Source: an uncultured Clostridium sp.
Lineage (GTDB): Bacteria > Bacillota > Clostridia > Clostridiales > Clostridiaceae
DNA length: 64,000 nt
Assembly (NCBI RefSeq): GCF_910588715.1
Contig: NZ_CAJURG010000001.1
Location: 878,174-942,173, forward strand
Direction of reading: 5' to 3'
Both the position numbers and the translations under genes were made by a program. This document shows positions 27,134 through 36,100 of the stretch, piece after piece. The notes under the pieces are model-generated. The model was not told the origin of the DNA and searched no databases. It worked only from the letters and a program-made list of their open reading frames with translations. Each line of letters starts with the position of its first letter. Positions within the stretch are counted from its first letter, which is position 1.

Positions 27134-27343
27134 TTATTTTAAGTTTAATATTGATCTTGCTTTTATTATAAATTCCTCTTCAGTTTTAGCTTCAATAAAA
27201 CTTCCATCTACCATTGCAACTATAGTTCCATCCATCCTTCCCCCACATTCTCCTATACATCCAAAAATTATCTTTACATTTTTAAATTCTTTTTTAACTA
27301 AGTCTACATCTATTCCTGAGCATCCTGGACATACTACTATCAT
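27134..27343 (-). CDS. Small thioredoxin-like Cys protein, CxxC...CxxxC
   Basis: A 69-residue protein starting MIVVCPGCSG, with a second pair GCIGEC near residues 29-33. The four Cys and the short alpha/beta layout suggest a thioredoxin-like [2Fe-2S] or metal-binding protein of the DUF1450/NuoE-like type, but I cannot assign it firmly. An SD (GGAGG) lies before the ATG. Convergent with the hydrolase across the inverted-repeat element. Confidence 0.65.
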   Translation of the reverse strand: MIVVCPGCSGIDVDLVKKEFKNVKIIFGCIGECGGRMDGTIVAMVDGSFIEAKTEEEFIIKARSILNLK

Positions 27344-27596
27344 TTTATCTTTCCTCCTATATTACCTAAAATAAAAAAACTTTTTAATAATAATTTTATT
27401 AAAAATTATTTAACTTCTACTTTAAAATAAATCTTTCTTTTTAAAATTATATCAAAACAATCTGAATTATTTAAATATTTATCTTTTAAAATATTTAAAT
27501 AATATAACGTAAAATCAATATTTTTATTTATAATAAATAAATTCTTATTATTTTAAACATAATAAATATTATTAATAATTTTAAGGAGTGAAACAA

Positions 27597-28256
27597 ATGA
27601 AAAAAATTATTTGCTTTCTTTTAGCAATGCTTTCTTTAGTATCTATGTTGCTTTGCAGTATACCAGTATCTGCATCTTGCATAGAAAATCCCTATTCACA
27701 ATTTATAGATGATCCATACTATGAAGTTACATCTGAATATTTAACTGGAATAGTAACTAAACTTTCAAAACTTTCTGCTTCAGGTAGCACTTGTATAGAT
27801 TATTTAGGTGAAGAAATACTATTACATAGAGCTATATTATTTGCTACTCACAATATAGAAAGCTATTCAAGCAATCCAGAATTAACAGATATTAGTGAAG
27901 ATATTATTGACAACTATACTGGTGAAGTAAAGGAAATGAGAATTGAATTATCTAAAATAATTGATACACTTGGTAAAAATAGTGAACAACTTAAAAACGA
28001 TACAGAATACATAAAAGAATATAAATTAATAATAGATAAACTTCAAAAAGAATTAAGTGAAATTAAAACATCAGATAGCAATGAAATAGTCTATATTAAA
28101 CAAGCAATTTCACTTTTACAAGCATCTTATGATATTTCATCACTTGATAATAAATGTTCTAAGAGTGAATTAGTTAAAGAAATTGCTAAAAATGAAGTTA
28201 CAAATACTCAAGCTTATATTTCTAGATTAAAAACCCTTGAAGCTACTTTAAAATAA
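27597..28256 (+). CDS. Secreted helical protein of unknown function
   Basis: About 219 residues. The signal peptide MKKIICFLLAMLSL ends near VSASC, then comes a largely helical, charged protein with heptad-like stretches (for example residues 110-160), likely coiled coil. No known domain is recognised. The frame begins at a GTG inside the SD AAGGAG; the ATG at 27597, eight bases after it, is the better start. The upstream 240 bp is AT-rich with no clear structure. Confidence 0.75.
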   Translation: MKKIICFLLAMLSLVSMLLCSIPVSASCIENPYSQFIDDPYYEVTSEYLTGIVTKLSKLSASGSTCIDYLGEEILLHRAILFATHNIESYSSNPELTDISEDIIDNYTGEVKEMRIELSKIIDTLGKNSEQLKNDTEYIKEYKLIIDKLQKELSEIKTSDSNEIVYIKQAISLLQASYDISSLDNKCSKSELVKEIAKNEVTNTQAYISRLKTLEATLK

Positions 28257-28293
28257 AATTTTTATAACTTACCAACAAAATTATATGTAATAA

Positions 28294-28346
28294 AAAGGGA
28301 CTATACTCATATTTAATTTAAATATTTTAATATGAGTATAACCCTT
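28294..28346. terminator. Bidirectional terminator
   Basis: Hairpin with the stem TATACTCATATT / AATATGAGTATA extended by AAGGG / CCCTT, between convergent genes. Confidence 0.8.
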
Positions 28347-28350
28347 ATTT

Positions 28351-29181
28351 TTAAATTTTCATATATTTAAATGTCATAGGATATACTCCTATTGCGATTA
28401 AACTTATTAAAAAGTATCTTAAAAATGAAAATACTATTTCACTTGGTAGTAAATGTTTTAATCCAACCTGTAATACTAATAAAATTAATATTCCTAATAA
28501 TACCCTTATTATTTTATTACCATTATTTGATTCTAAACTAAAATTAACATATCTTTTTTCAATAAATATCCCAATAATAAAACCTAAATAAGTTCCCATT
28601 CCCTTAATAAAATCTGGAGAATGTGCAAATGTTAATGCAGGAATAAATATTATAAATGTTATTACATATAACAACATTTTATTTTCAAATCTATTATATA
28701 ATTTATAGCATATTAATGATACCAATACTCCTAGTATTCCACCAACTATAACATCCTTTGGATAATGCACACCTAAATATAATCTAGAAAATCCAATCAA
28801 AACAATCATTATAGTTGCAATAATATATATTGCCTTCTTTTTCAAATAAATTGCTATAGCTCCATAAAATGAAGAAGCACTTTGGGTATGACCACTAGGA
28901 AAAGAATATCCAGTCGCTGTTTTTTCTCTTAATGACCTAATTCCTTCTTCCCCTATTGGTCTTTTCATTTTAAAAATATCCTTTATTGTATTATTTAAAA
29001 GCACACTAGTTAGAAGAGAGTAAGCTATATATTCTCCAAACCTTTTATCTAATGACCAATAAATAATTGCTATTACTGTAATAATAATTATTTGTTCACC
29101 ACACATAGTTATTAATTGAAATAAAAAATCTAAAAATGGATTTGCTATACTTTGAATATGTCTTAAAATTTCTAATTCCAT
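28351..29181 (-). CDS. PAP2-family membrane phosphatase
   Basis: A 276-residue protein with about seven membrane helices. The three PAP2 motifs are visible: KMKRPIG, PSGHTQ and SRLYLGVHYPKD. Members remove phosphate from membrane lipids such as phosphatidic acid or undecaprenyl diphosphate. The extra C-terminal helices make it longer than the minimal family. It is downstream of the M20 gene by 15 bp and probably co-transcribed with it. An SD (GGGGGAAT) precedes the ATG. Confidence 0.9.
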   Translation of the reverse strand: MELEILRHIQSIANPFLDFLFQLITMCGEQIIIITVIAIIYWSLDKRFGEYIAYSLLTSVLLNNTIKDIFKMKRPIGEEGIRSLREKTATGYSFPSGHTQSASSFYGAIAIYLKKKAIYIIATIMIVLIGFSRLYLGVHYPKDVIVGGILGVLVSLICYKLYNRFENKMLLYVITFIIFIPALTFAHSPDFIKGMGTYLGFIIGIFIEKRYVNFSLESNNGNKIIRVLLGILILLVLQVGLKHLLPSEIVFSFLRYFLISLIAIGVYPMTFKYMKI

Positions 29182-29196
29182 AATTCCCCCTAATTA

Positions 29197-30375
29197 TTAA
29201 GATTTCTTTATATCTTTAACCATAGCTTCTATAGCATATGCTAAATACAATTCAGCACTAATTAATACAGCCCTTTCATCTATATTAAATTTATCATTAT
29301 GATTTGGATAATCCCTACCAATTTCCTCATTTCCAGCACCAACAAAAGCAAATGTTCCTGGAATCCTTTTTTGATATATAGAAAAATCTTCACCTAACAT
29401 CATTCTTGGGACTTTTATAATGTCTTCTGCTGGAAATATTTTTTTAGCAGCCTCTAATGCTGTCTTTGTTACATTAGGATCGTTAATTACTGCTGGATGA
29501 TGTGCAACATCATATTCAACACTTGCAGTTGCACCATACGCTAATGCTGTACTATATGCAATTCTTTTAATTGATTTTATAATGTGCTTAGCTGTTATTG
29601 CATTAAATGTTCTTATTGTTCCTTCTATTATAGCCTCACCTGAAATAATATTATGAGTATAACCTGATTGAATATGACCTATTGTTACTACTGCTGAATT
29701 AACAGGATCTATTTCTCTACTGATTATAGATTGCAAATTCATTACTATAGATGAACAAACTAAAGTAGAATCAACACATTGATGTGGCTTTCCTGCATGC
29801 CCAGACTTACCAATAACCCTTATAGTAAATTTATTTGATGCAGCCATTCTTGGACCTTCCTCTATAGAAATTTTTCCACATTCTATATCTCCAAATACAT
29901 GTAAACCAAAAATTTCATCTACTTCATCCAAATACCCATGTTCAGAAACCAACCTTGCTCCACAGGAATTTTCCTCAGATGGCTGAAATATAAAAATTAT
30001 TTTTCCTGGAATACTATCTTCATATTTTTTTAATACAATAGCTGCTCCAAGTAAAGCTGCCATATGAGCATCATGTCCACAAGCATGCATTATTCCCTTA
30101 TTTTGCGAAGCATATCTAACTCCTGTATTTTCTTGTATTCTCAAAGCATCCATATCTGCTCTTAATGCTATTACTCGTCCTTCCCCCTTACCAATAGTAG
30201 CAACCACTTCAGTTTTTATTCCATCTTGATATTTAACACCTATTTTATCCAATTCTTCTTTAATTCTTTTAGATGTTCTATGCTCCTCCATGCTTAACTC
30301 AGGATACTTATGAAAATCCTTTCTTAATGAAATTATATAATTACTTATAAGTTTTATTTCTTTTAAAATATCCAT
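29197..30375 (-). CDS. M20-family amidohydrolase (N-acyl amino acid hydrolase-like)
   Basis: A 392-residue metallohydrolase of the M20D/hippuricase group. HACGHDAHMA holds metal ligands, EENSCGA the general base region, and HVFGD and the dimerisation domain (GKSGHAGKPHQ) follow. Members hydrolyse N-acyl amino acids, for example hippurate, N-acetyl-DAP or indole-acetyl conjugates. The substrate is open. SD AGGGGTGG. First gene of a two-gene unit with the PAP2 phosphatase. Confidence 0.9.
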   Translation of the reverse strand: MDILKEIKLISNYIISLRKDFHKYPELSMEEHRTSKRIKEELDKIGVKYQDGIKTEVVATIGKGEGRVIALRADMDALRIQENTGVRYASQNKGIMHACGHDAHMAALLGAAIVLKKYEDSIPGKIIFIFQPSEENSCGARLVSEHGYLDEVDEIFGLHVFGDIECGKISIEEGPRMAASNKFTIRVIGKSGHAGKPHQCVDSTLVCSSIVMNLQSIISREIDPVNSAVVTIGHIQSGYTHNIISGEAIIEGTIRTFNAITAKHIIKSIKRIAYSTALAYGATASVEYDVAHHPAVINDPNVTKTALEAAKKIFPAEDIIKVPRMMLGEDFSIYQKRIPGTFAFVGAGNEEIGRDYPNHNDKFNIDERAVLISAELYLAYAIEAMVKDIKKS

Positions 30376-30504
30376 AATTCACCACCCCTTTTTTAATTAT
30401 ATATATTTTTTCTTAAAATTATATATTATTTTAAATAAATCATTTAATTATTTGTAAATATATGTTAATATTTTTAGTGTAAATAATTTATTTGAGGTGA
30501 TATT

Positions 30505-31266
30505 ATGAAAAGAAAATTAATAACTTTAAGCTGTACCATTGCTTTATGTTTATCTTTAACATCATGCGGATTAAAGAGTGCAATTATGGGACAAGAATCT
30601 CCTACTACTGATGATTCAAATTCTGCACCAACTGCTGCTGAAACTGGAAATGATGTAGCAAATACTGATGCTAATAACTCTACAGCTGAAACTAATACTA
30701 AGCCTACCACTGAAAATACTACTGCTAATAACACAAATGTTCCTGCTGATTCAACTTTAGCTAATAGTAGTTCAGTAACACAAAATAATACTTCTAATAT
30801 TACTCCCGATAAATCTTCAAGTCCATCAGCTCCTACTACTAAGAGCAGAAACTGTAGGGTTTTCTATTTTAACAAAGTTGACCTTAAAACCTATTGCATT
30901 GATACAAGTGTAAAAGTAACAGATAATGCTTTTGTTACTGCATTAACTGAACAACTATATAACGCACCTAAAGGAAATAAAAACTTTTTTACATTATCTA
31001 AAGATTATGGAGTAAGTTCTGCGACATTAAATTATGAAACTAATGTATTAAGTGTTGTATTTAATGAAAACTTCATTAAAGATATGGAACTTTCTAAAGA
31101 AATAGCTAACGGAGTTATACAAGCTATAGTAAATACTTACGGATATAACTATTCTGTAAATAAAGTAGCAGTTTATTTTGGAAATGAATTATATACTGAC
31201 ATTGATGGAACAAAAGATAATGGCTATTGTTCTGTAAATTATACTGATGTATTAAAACTTGATTAA
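30505..31266 (+). CDS. GerMN-domain lipoprotein
   Basis: A 253-residue lipoprotein. The lipobox LTSCG places the lipidated Cys near residue 21. A Thr/Asn/Ser/Ala-rich linker spans about residues 35-110, and a GerMN domain covers about 112-250 (VFYFN...; ends VAVYFGNELYTDIDG). GerMN domains occur in the germination/sporulation protein GerM and in LpqB. The linker would let the domain reach into the wall. A sporulation role is an inference. SD GAGGTGA precedes the ATG. Confidence 0.85.
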   Translation: MKRKLITLSCTIALCLSLTSCGLKSAIMGQESPTTDDSNSAPTAAETGNDVANTDANNSTAETNTKPTTENTTANNTNVPADSTLANSSSVTQNNTSNITPDKSSSPSAPTTKSRNCRVFYFNKVDLKTYCIDTSVKVTDNAFVTALTEQLYNAPKGNKNFFTLSKDYGVSSATLNYETNVLSVVFNENFIKDMELSKEIANGVIQAIVNTYGYNYSVNKVAVYFGNELYTDIDGTKDNGYCSVNYTDVLKLD

Positions 31267-31279
31267 TAAAATAATTAAA

Positions 31280-31317
31280 CAGTAAATAGATTAACATAAT
31301 TTTTAATCTATTTACTG
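31280..31317. terminator. Bidirectional terminator
   Basis: Perfect 15-bp stem CAGTAAATAGATTAA / TTAATCTATTTACTG with an 8-nt loop, between convergent genes. Confidence 0.88.
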
Positions 31318-31329
31318 CTTAAATTAATT

Positions 31330-32292
31330 TTAATAATTTTCTATAGTAGTAAAAAAGTTTCTTTTTATTAACAAAAATTCTTCCATATCATTTAAGAATT
31401 GAAGCAATTGAGCTCTACTTTCAAATTCTTCCCTAGTCTTTGGTAATTCCATTTTTTTAAATTCACTTCTTAAAATTTCTAAATCACTTAATAATGATTT
31501 ACAATCATTCATTTCACGTATATTTTCTGCAACACACAAAGTAAAATCAGACATAATATTCATTTGTTCAACTGGTATATTAAATCTTTGAAAATGTAAT
31601 CTCATTCTTTTTATTGTATCAAATTGATTAATTCTCATATTTATATAATCAGTATAATATGATGAAACTTTAAAAAAATGATTATTTATTATCTTATATG
31701 CAGTTTCCTTACTTTCATATAGTCTTTTTTCAACTTCAATTATAATTTTTTGTTCATTAACATCAACTGTATGAGTTATTAATGACTTTGACATTTTGCT
31801 TATTATAATTCTATAATGCTCTTCTATCCACTCTTTATCTGCTTTAAATTTATCTTCAAGGGAAGGCATAAAGATATTAGCAATTGCAGCTATTCCAATT
31901 CCGATTATCATTAATAATATTTCATTTAAAATTAATTTAACTGTTATTTCATTTGCAACTAAAAAATGAGTTGATAAAACTACAGCTGGTACCATTCCTT
32001 CTTGTACTTTTAATCTTGATGTAATAGGAATTAAAGTTATTAAAAATAATCCAAAAACTAATGCTTCATTTCCTAATATATTATATAAAATTGATGATAT
32101 TAAAATTCCAATACTACAAGCAATTACTCTCTTGCAGCTTATAATTAATGCCTTTTTTCTAGTATCTTGTATGCTTAATATAGCAATAACTGCTCCAACT
32201 GTTGCATACTGTAAACCTAATATATTTCCTATAATTAATGCAATAGTTGCTGATACTGACATTTTAAATGCTAAATTATATATGTATTTCAA
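31330..32292 (-). CDS. Aromatic-acid exporter family protein (ArAE/FUSC-like)
   Basis: A 320-residue protein with about five to six N-terminal membrane helices (to about residue 145) and a helical cytoplasmic C-terminal domain, the layout of the DUF939/ArAE_1 family. The ATVGAVIAILSIQDT segment is typical. Family proteins are half-size relatives of AaeB/FusC exporters. It starts with TTG behind SD GGTGAAGG. Cargo is unknown. Confidence 0.85.
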   Translation of the reverse strand: MKYIYNLAFKMSVSATIALIIGNILGLQYATVGAVIAILSIQDTRKKALIISCKRVIACSIGILISSILYNILGNEALVFGLFLITLIPITSRLKVQEGMVPAVVLSTHFLVANEITVKLILNEILLMIIGIGIAAIANIFMPSLEDKFKADKEWIEEHYRIIISKMSKSLITHTVDVNEQKIIIEVEKRLYESKETAYKIINNHFFKVSSYYTDYINMRINQFDTIKRMRLHFQRFNIPVEQMNIMSDFTLCVAENIREMNDCKSLLSDLEILRSEFKKMELPKTREEFESRAQLLQFLNDMEEFLLIKRNFFTTIENY

Positions 32293-32389
32293 AATCCTTC
32301 ACCCCATCTGCTTGTATATTCCATATTATATAATATCTTCACCTTTATGGTCTAGATAATTCCTAGCTCACTTTAAAACATATTTATAA

Positions 32390-32424
32390 AAAAGGGATTT
32401 GCAATACATGCAAATCCTTTTTTT
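32390..32424 (-). terminator. Terminator downstream of the 32-residue ORF
   Basis: Perfect hairpin GGATTTGC / GCAAATCC with a 7-nt loop, with A-run and T-run on both sides. It lies eight bases past the stop codon of the small membrane peptide, supporting a short independent transcript. Confidence 0.85.
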
Positions 32425-32431
32425 ACTTACT

Positions 32432-32530
32432 TTACTTTTTTATATTAGTTACAACTATTGAAATTAATGAAGCTACTATAAGTATTATTAATAATCCTCC
32501 TACAACTTGTGGAAACATCTCATAATTCAT
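32432..32530 (-). CDS. 32-residue single-helix membrane peptide
   Basis: The minus strand encodes MNYEMFPQVV, then a hydrophobic helix, and ends TNIKK. A G-rich SD-like run (GGGGGCGAGAG) precedes the ATG, and a strong terminator follows the stop codon. Shape (short polar start, one helix, Lys tail) resembles holin-like or type I toxin peptides of Firmicutes, but also KdpF-like small subunits. It lies in a 518-bp region otherwise without genes. No antisense RNA can be demonstrated from sequence alone. Confidence 0.6.
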   Translation of the reverse strand: MNYEMFPQVVGGLLIILIVASLISIVVTNIKK

Positions 32531-32712
32531 AATAGCTCTCGCCCCCTAATACCCCTAACTTTTTATTTGTTTATTTACTTACATTATCTTCCTTATAATT
32601 AATAACGTCAAATCTCATATATCGCTGTAATTTATCATATATCTATATTTACTAAAATAAGTAACTATTTTCCTAAGTTAAATACCATATTATGTATTTA
32701 ATCTTATAAAAT

Positions 32713-32752
32713 AAAACATTATGAGCATTAAAAATAACACTCATAATGTTTT
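32713..32752 (-). terminator. Terminator of the GH20 operon
   Basis: Perfect 13-bp stem AAAACATTATGAG / CTCATAATGTTTT with a 14-nt loop, downstream of the GH20 stop codon. T-rich end on the minus strand is modest. Confidence 0.75.
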
Positions 32753-32810
32753 ATAAAAAAATATAATTACTAAGATTAAAATTAAATAATTAATATAGAA
32801 ATACTATATT

Positions 32811-34667
32811 TTATAATGTCCTTAAGTACTTACATATATATTGTATAACTTCTCTTATTCTATACAATTCACTTTCTTTATTCCTTAATCTCCATGCCTT
32901 TGAATAATCATAAAACCATATTTCAATACTTTCAGCTAATTTATTAGGCTCATACATTAAATTTATATTCTCATTTTCTAAATCGTATTTCATAATAGTT
33001 ATAAAAAATTGATTAAATAACCCAATTCCTTTAGTTAAAATTATAAGCTCTTGAACATCACATTTATTTTCTATATCCTTTAATAAGCTCATTAGTTTAT
33101 TTTCTATATTGCAAGATTTCTTATATTCATTTTCTAAATATTTCAAATCTATTTTTTCTAATTTTTCTTTAAGATTATAATACTTTTCCTTAAAAGCTAC
33201 AACCTCTTCCCATCTCATTTTATGTTCATTCGTCAACTCATTTAATAATGAAACTACCTTAAGTGATTTATCTCCATATTCAACTCTAGATATTGCTTTA
33301 TATATTTCAGTAAAATTATCTTTAAAATTATTACTTAATTCATCATTTGGATTCCATGATAAGGCTGCACCATATATCATTCCAGGAATTGAACTTGATA
33401 AAAGATTTATATGTCCAAAGTCTCCCCAGTCTGTATTCAGTACTCCAGTTGCATTATACTTTACTCCATAATTAACCATTCTTCTTATATTTTCAAAGGC
33501 TTTATCCATATAACTAACAAGTTGATTCCAGCTTCCTACCCCTGGTGATACATATTGTTCTCTATTAGAGTCAGCTATTATTTTAGTTTTTTCTTCTGTT
33601 ACTTCATTAGAATAATTCCAATTTAAACAAATTAAATCCTTTGGCAATTCATTTAATAAATCAGCATGATTTAATATTACATCTCCCCAAAACATCACCT
33701 TTTTATCATATTTTTTAACAATTGATATTACCTTGTTTAAAAAATCTATATACAATTTTCCTTCGCCTATTTTATCTAATAACTCTTTACTTTTTCCTTT
33801 CCCTAAATCAAATGTTTCATCTCCACAAATATTAAACTTATCTGAAGTAAATAATGGTATATATTGCTCTAACATATTTTCTACTAATTTTAAACTTTCT
33901 TCATTACTAACATCTAAAGTATGATGTGCCATTCTTTCATAAAATGAATATTTATCCTCTTCCATACCATCAATTTCACATAAATTACAAAAAGATTTGC
34001 TACGAAGAACTTCATATAAATGACCAAAGGTTGATAGTGCTGGTACAAGCTCTACATTTTTCTTTTTGCAATACATATCTAATATTAATATTTCTTTTGA
34101 TGTTAATGGATCTTTATCTAACCATACTTCACTCATACCTTTAAATGCAAAGGTATGTTCAATATATAATTGAATTTGATTTATTTTATAAAAAGCAGCC
34201 TTATCTACTAATTGCTTTAATGTTTCAAGTGTTGGAACCTTTCCCCTAGTTACATCATGAAAAAATCCACGATTTTTAAAATGAGGCTTATCCTCTATTT
34301 CTAAACATTTAATCAAATTACTACTTTGCTTTAATATTTGCTTTAATGTTTGAATAGCATAAAATATTCCTGAATTAAAGCTAGAAATTATTTCAATAGA
34401 ATCATTTTTTATAATGAGCTTATACTCTTCATCTTTCATTCCTTTTTCTTTAATTATATTTATAGAATCTTTTAAAGCTTTATTGTTTATGCTTTTATTT
34501 ATACCAATATTGAATCCATAAATATTTTTAATTTCTTTTTGTAATTCTAATGCACAATCTAATTCATAAAAATTACAACTATATGATAAATTAATATTAG
34601 TTTTATTTTCTAATTTAAAATATCCATCTTTTTCACTATACCTATAAGGGTTAGGTATTAAATACAT
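32811..34667 (-). CDS. Beta-N-acetylhexosaminidase, GH20-like
   Basis: A 618-residue protein with an N-terminal GH20b-like domain (about 1-115) and a GH20 barrel starting at NRGFFHDVTRG. The catalytic Asp-Glu pair is in CGDETFD. The C-terminal 150 residues are helical. No signal peptide, so it acts on imported oligosaccharides, removing beta-linked GlcNAc or GalNAc. The frame can start at a TTG inside SD GGAGG, but the ATG at 34667 is better placed. It is the last gene of an operon with a ROK kinase and GH1 enzyme (24-bp gap to GH1). Confidence 0.85.
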   Translation of the reverse strand: MYLIPNPYRYSEKDGYFKLENKTNINLSYSCNFYELDCALELQKEIKNIYGFNIGINKSINNKALKDSINIIKEKGMKDEEYKLIIKNDSIEIISSFNSGIFYAIQTLKQILKQSSNLIKCLEIEDKPHFKNRGFFHDVTRGKVPTLETLKQLVDKAAFYKINQIQLYIEHTFAFKGMSEVWLDKDPLTSKEILILDMYCKKKNVELVPALSTFGHLYEVLRSKSFCNLCEIDGMEEDKYSFYERMAHHTLDVSNEESLKLVENMLEQYIPLFTSDKFNICGDETFDLGKGKSKELLDKIGEGKLYIDFLNKVISIVKKYDKKVMFWGDVILNHADLLNELPKDLICLNWNYSNEVTEEKTKIIADSNREQYVSPGVGSWNQLVSYMDKAFENIRRMVNYGVKYNATGVLNTDWGDFGHINLLSSSIPGMIYGAALSWNPNDELSNNFKDNFTEIYKAISRVEYGDKSLKVVSLLNELTNEHKMRWEEVVAFKEKYYNLKEKLEKIDLKYLENEYKKSCNIENKLMSLLKDIENKCDVQELIILTKGIGLFNQFFITIMKYDLENENINLMYEPNKLAESIEIWFYDYSKAWRLRNKESELYRIREVIQYICKYLRTL

Positions 34668-34691
34668 AATTTCCTCCAAGAAACCTAGATT

Positions 34692-36083
34692 TTAAAAACC
34701 ATTATTATCAGAAACACTCTTAAACCAGTAACCTGATTTTTTTATAGTTTTAACTTGATTTTCTAAATTTAATGATATAAATCCGTATCTATTTTTATAC
34801 GAATTATTCCATGACCAGCAATCAATTGGTGTCCATAAATGATAGCCAAAACAATTGCTTCCTTCTTCTATCCCTTTATGAAGATAAGCTAAATGTTCCA
34901 TTATAAATTCAATCCTATAATCATCTTCAATTATTCCATTTAAATTTCTAAACTTTTCTTCACCTTCTACTCCCATTCCATTTTCAGAAACATACCAGGG
35001 TATATTTTTGTAATTTTCCTTAATATTATTTGAAATATCATAAATAGCCTTAGGATATATCTCCCATCCTCTATGTGGATTAATTTTTTTCCCCGGCATA
35101 TCATAAAAATCAAAATATTTATCTGGCATCCATCCACTACCTTCATCAAAGCTACTCTCTCTAGCCTTTACTCTAGATGGTTGATAATAATTAACTCCTA
35201 AAAAGTCTACTGTATTTTCAGCTATTATTTTATCTTCCTCTTCTGTAGAATCCCATATTACTCCATCCTTTTTTAATAATTCAACTAATTCTTCAGGAAA
35301 CTTTCCATAAACAGCTGGATCTAAAAACATTCTATTAAAAAACATATCACGTATATTAGAAGCTTTTAAATCTTCTATTGAATTACTCCTTGGATAAGAT
35401 GGTGTTAAGTTTAAAATTATAGATATCTTCCCACCATTTTTATTACACCCTAACTTTTTAAATTCTCTAATAGCTTTTGCAGATGCTAAATTTAAATTAT
35501 AGGCAACTTGTACTGCTTTTTTGCCATCTACAATCTGTGGATAGTGATGCTTGTATAAATATTGACCTTCTATTATAACTATAGGCTCATTAAAAGTAGC
35601 CCAATATTTAACTCTATCACTAAATAACTCAAATGCTTTTTTAGTATACTTTGCAAATAAATCTGTCACGTGCTTTGATTCCCAACCACTATATTTTTCA
35701 TATAATTCTATAGGTAAATCAAAATGATTTAAATTCATAATAGGAGTAATATTATTTTTAATACATTCATTAATTACTGAATTATAAAAATTAACTCCAT
35801 CTTCATCAACTTCACAAGTTTCAAAATTTTTTATAAGCCTTGTCCATTGAATTGAGGTTCTAAAAGAATTTAATCCTATGCTTTTCATCATAGCTATATC
35901 ATCTTTATAGCTATTATAAAAATTTGATGCTATATTTGGTCCAACTCCATTGTGAAATTTTTCAGGTTCCTTATCAAACCAATAATCAAATATATTCTTA
36001 TTTATTTTATTAAATCTTCCTTCAGATTGTGGTCCTGAAGTTGCTGCTCCCCACCAAAAATTATTAGGAAAATTATATTTCAT
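34692..36083 (-). CDS. GH1 glycosidase, 6-phospho-beta-glycosidase-like
   Basis: A 463-residue GH1 barrel. It opens with FPNNFWWGAATSG; the acid/base Glu is in FNEP and the nucleophile in SENGMG. Near the C-terminus, SWNNSYKNRY (residues 424-433) mirrors the LacG phosphate loop SWSNGYEKRY: the Ser, the second Asn, Tyr, Arg and final Tyr are kept, but Lys is one place earlier. This suggests a phosphorylated substrate, though plain beta-glucosides are possible. The frame begins at GTG next to the SD; ATG at 36083 has the right spacing from GGAG. It follows the ROK kinase by 17 bp. Confidence 0.88.
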   Translation of the reverse strand: MKYNFPNNFWWGAATSGPQSEGRFNKINKNIFDYWFDKEPEKFHNGVGPNIASNFYNSYKDDIAMMKSIGLNSFRTSIQWTRLIKNFETCEVDEDGVNFYNSVINECIKNNITPIMNLNHFDLPIELYEKYSGWESKHVTDLFAKYTKKAFELFSDRVKYWATFNEPIVIIEGQYLYKHHYPQIVDGKKAVQVAYNLNLASAKAIREFKKLGCNKNGGKISIILNLTPSYPRSNSIEDLKASNIRDMFFNRMFLDPAVYGKFPEELVELLKKDGVIWDSTEEEDKIIAENTVDFLGVNYYQPSRVKARESSFDEGSGWMPDKYFDFYDMPGKKINPHRGWEIYPKAIYDISNNIKENYKNIPWYVSENGMGVEGEEKFRNLNGIIEDDYRIEFIMEHLAYLHKGIEEGSNCFGYHLWTPIDCWSWNNSYKNRYGFISLNLENQVKTIKKSGYWFKSVSDNNGF

Positions 36084-36100
36084 ATCTATCACTCCAATTC

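Noticed and set aside
30474..30734. Minus-strand frame over the GerMN lipoprotein linker
   Set aside because: It mirrors the Thr/Ser/Ala-rich linker codons of the lipoprotein gene; no SD.
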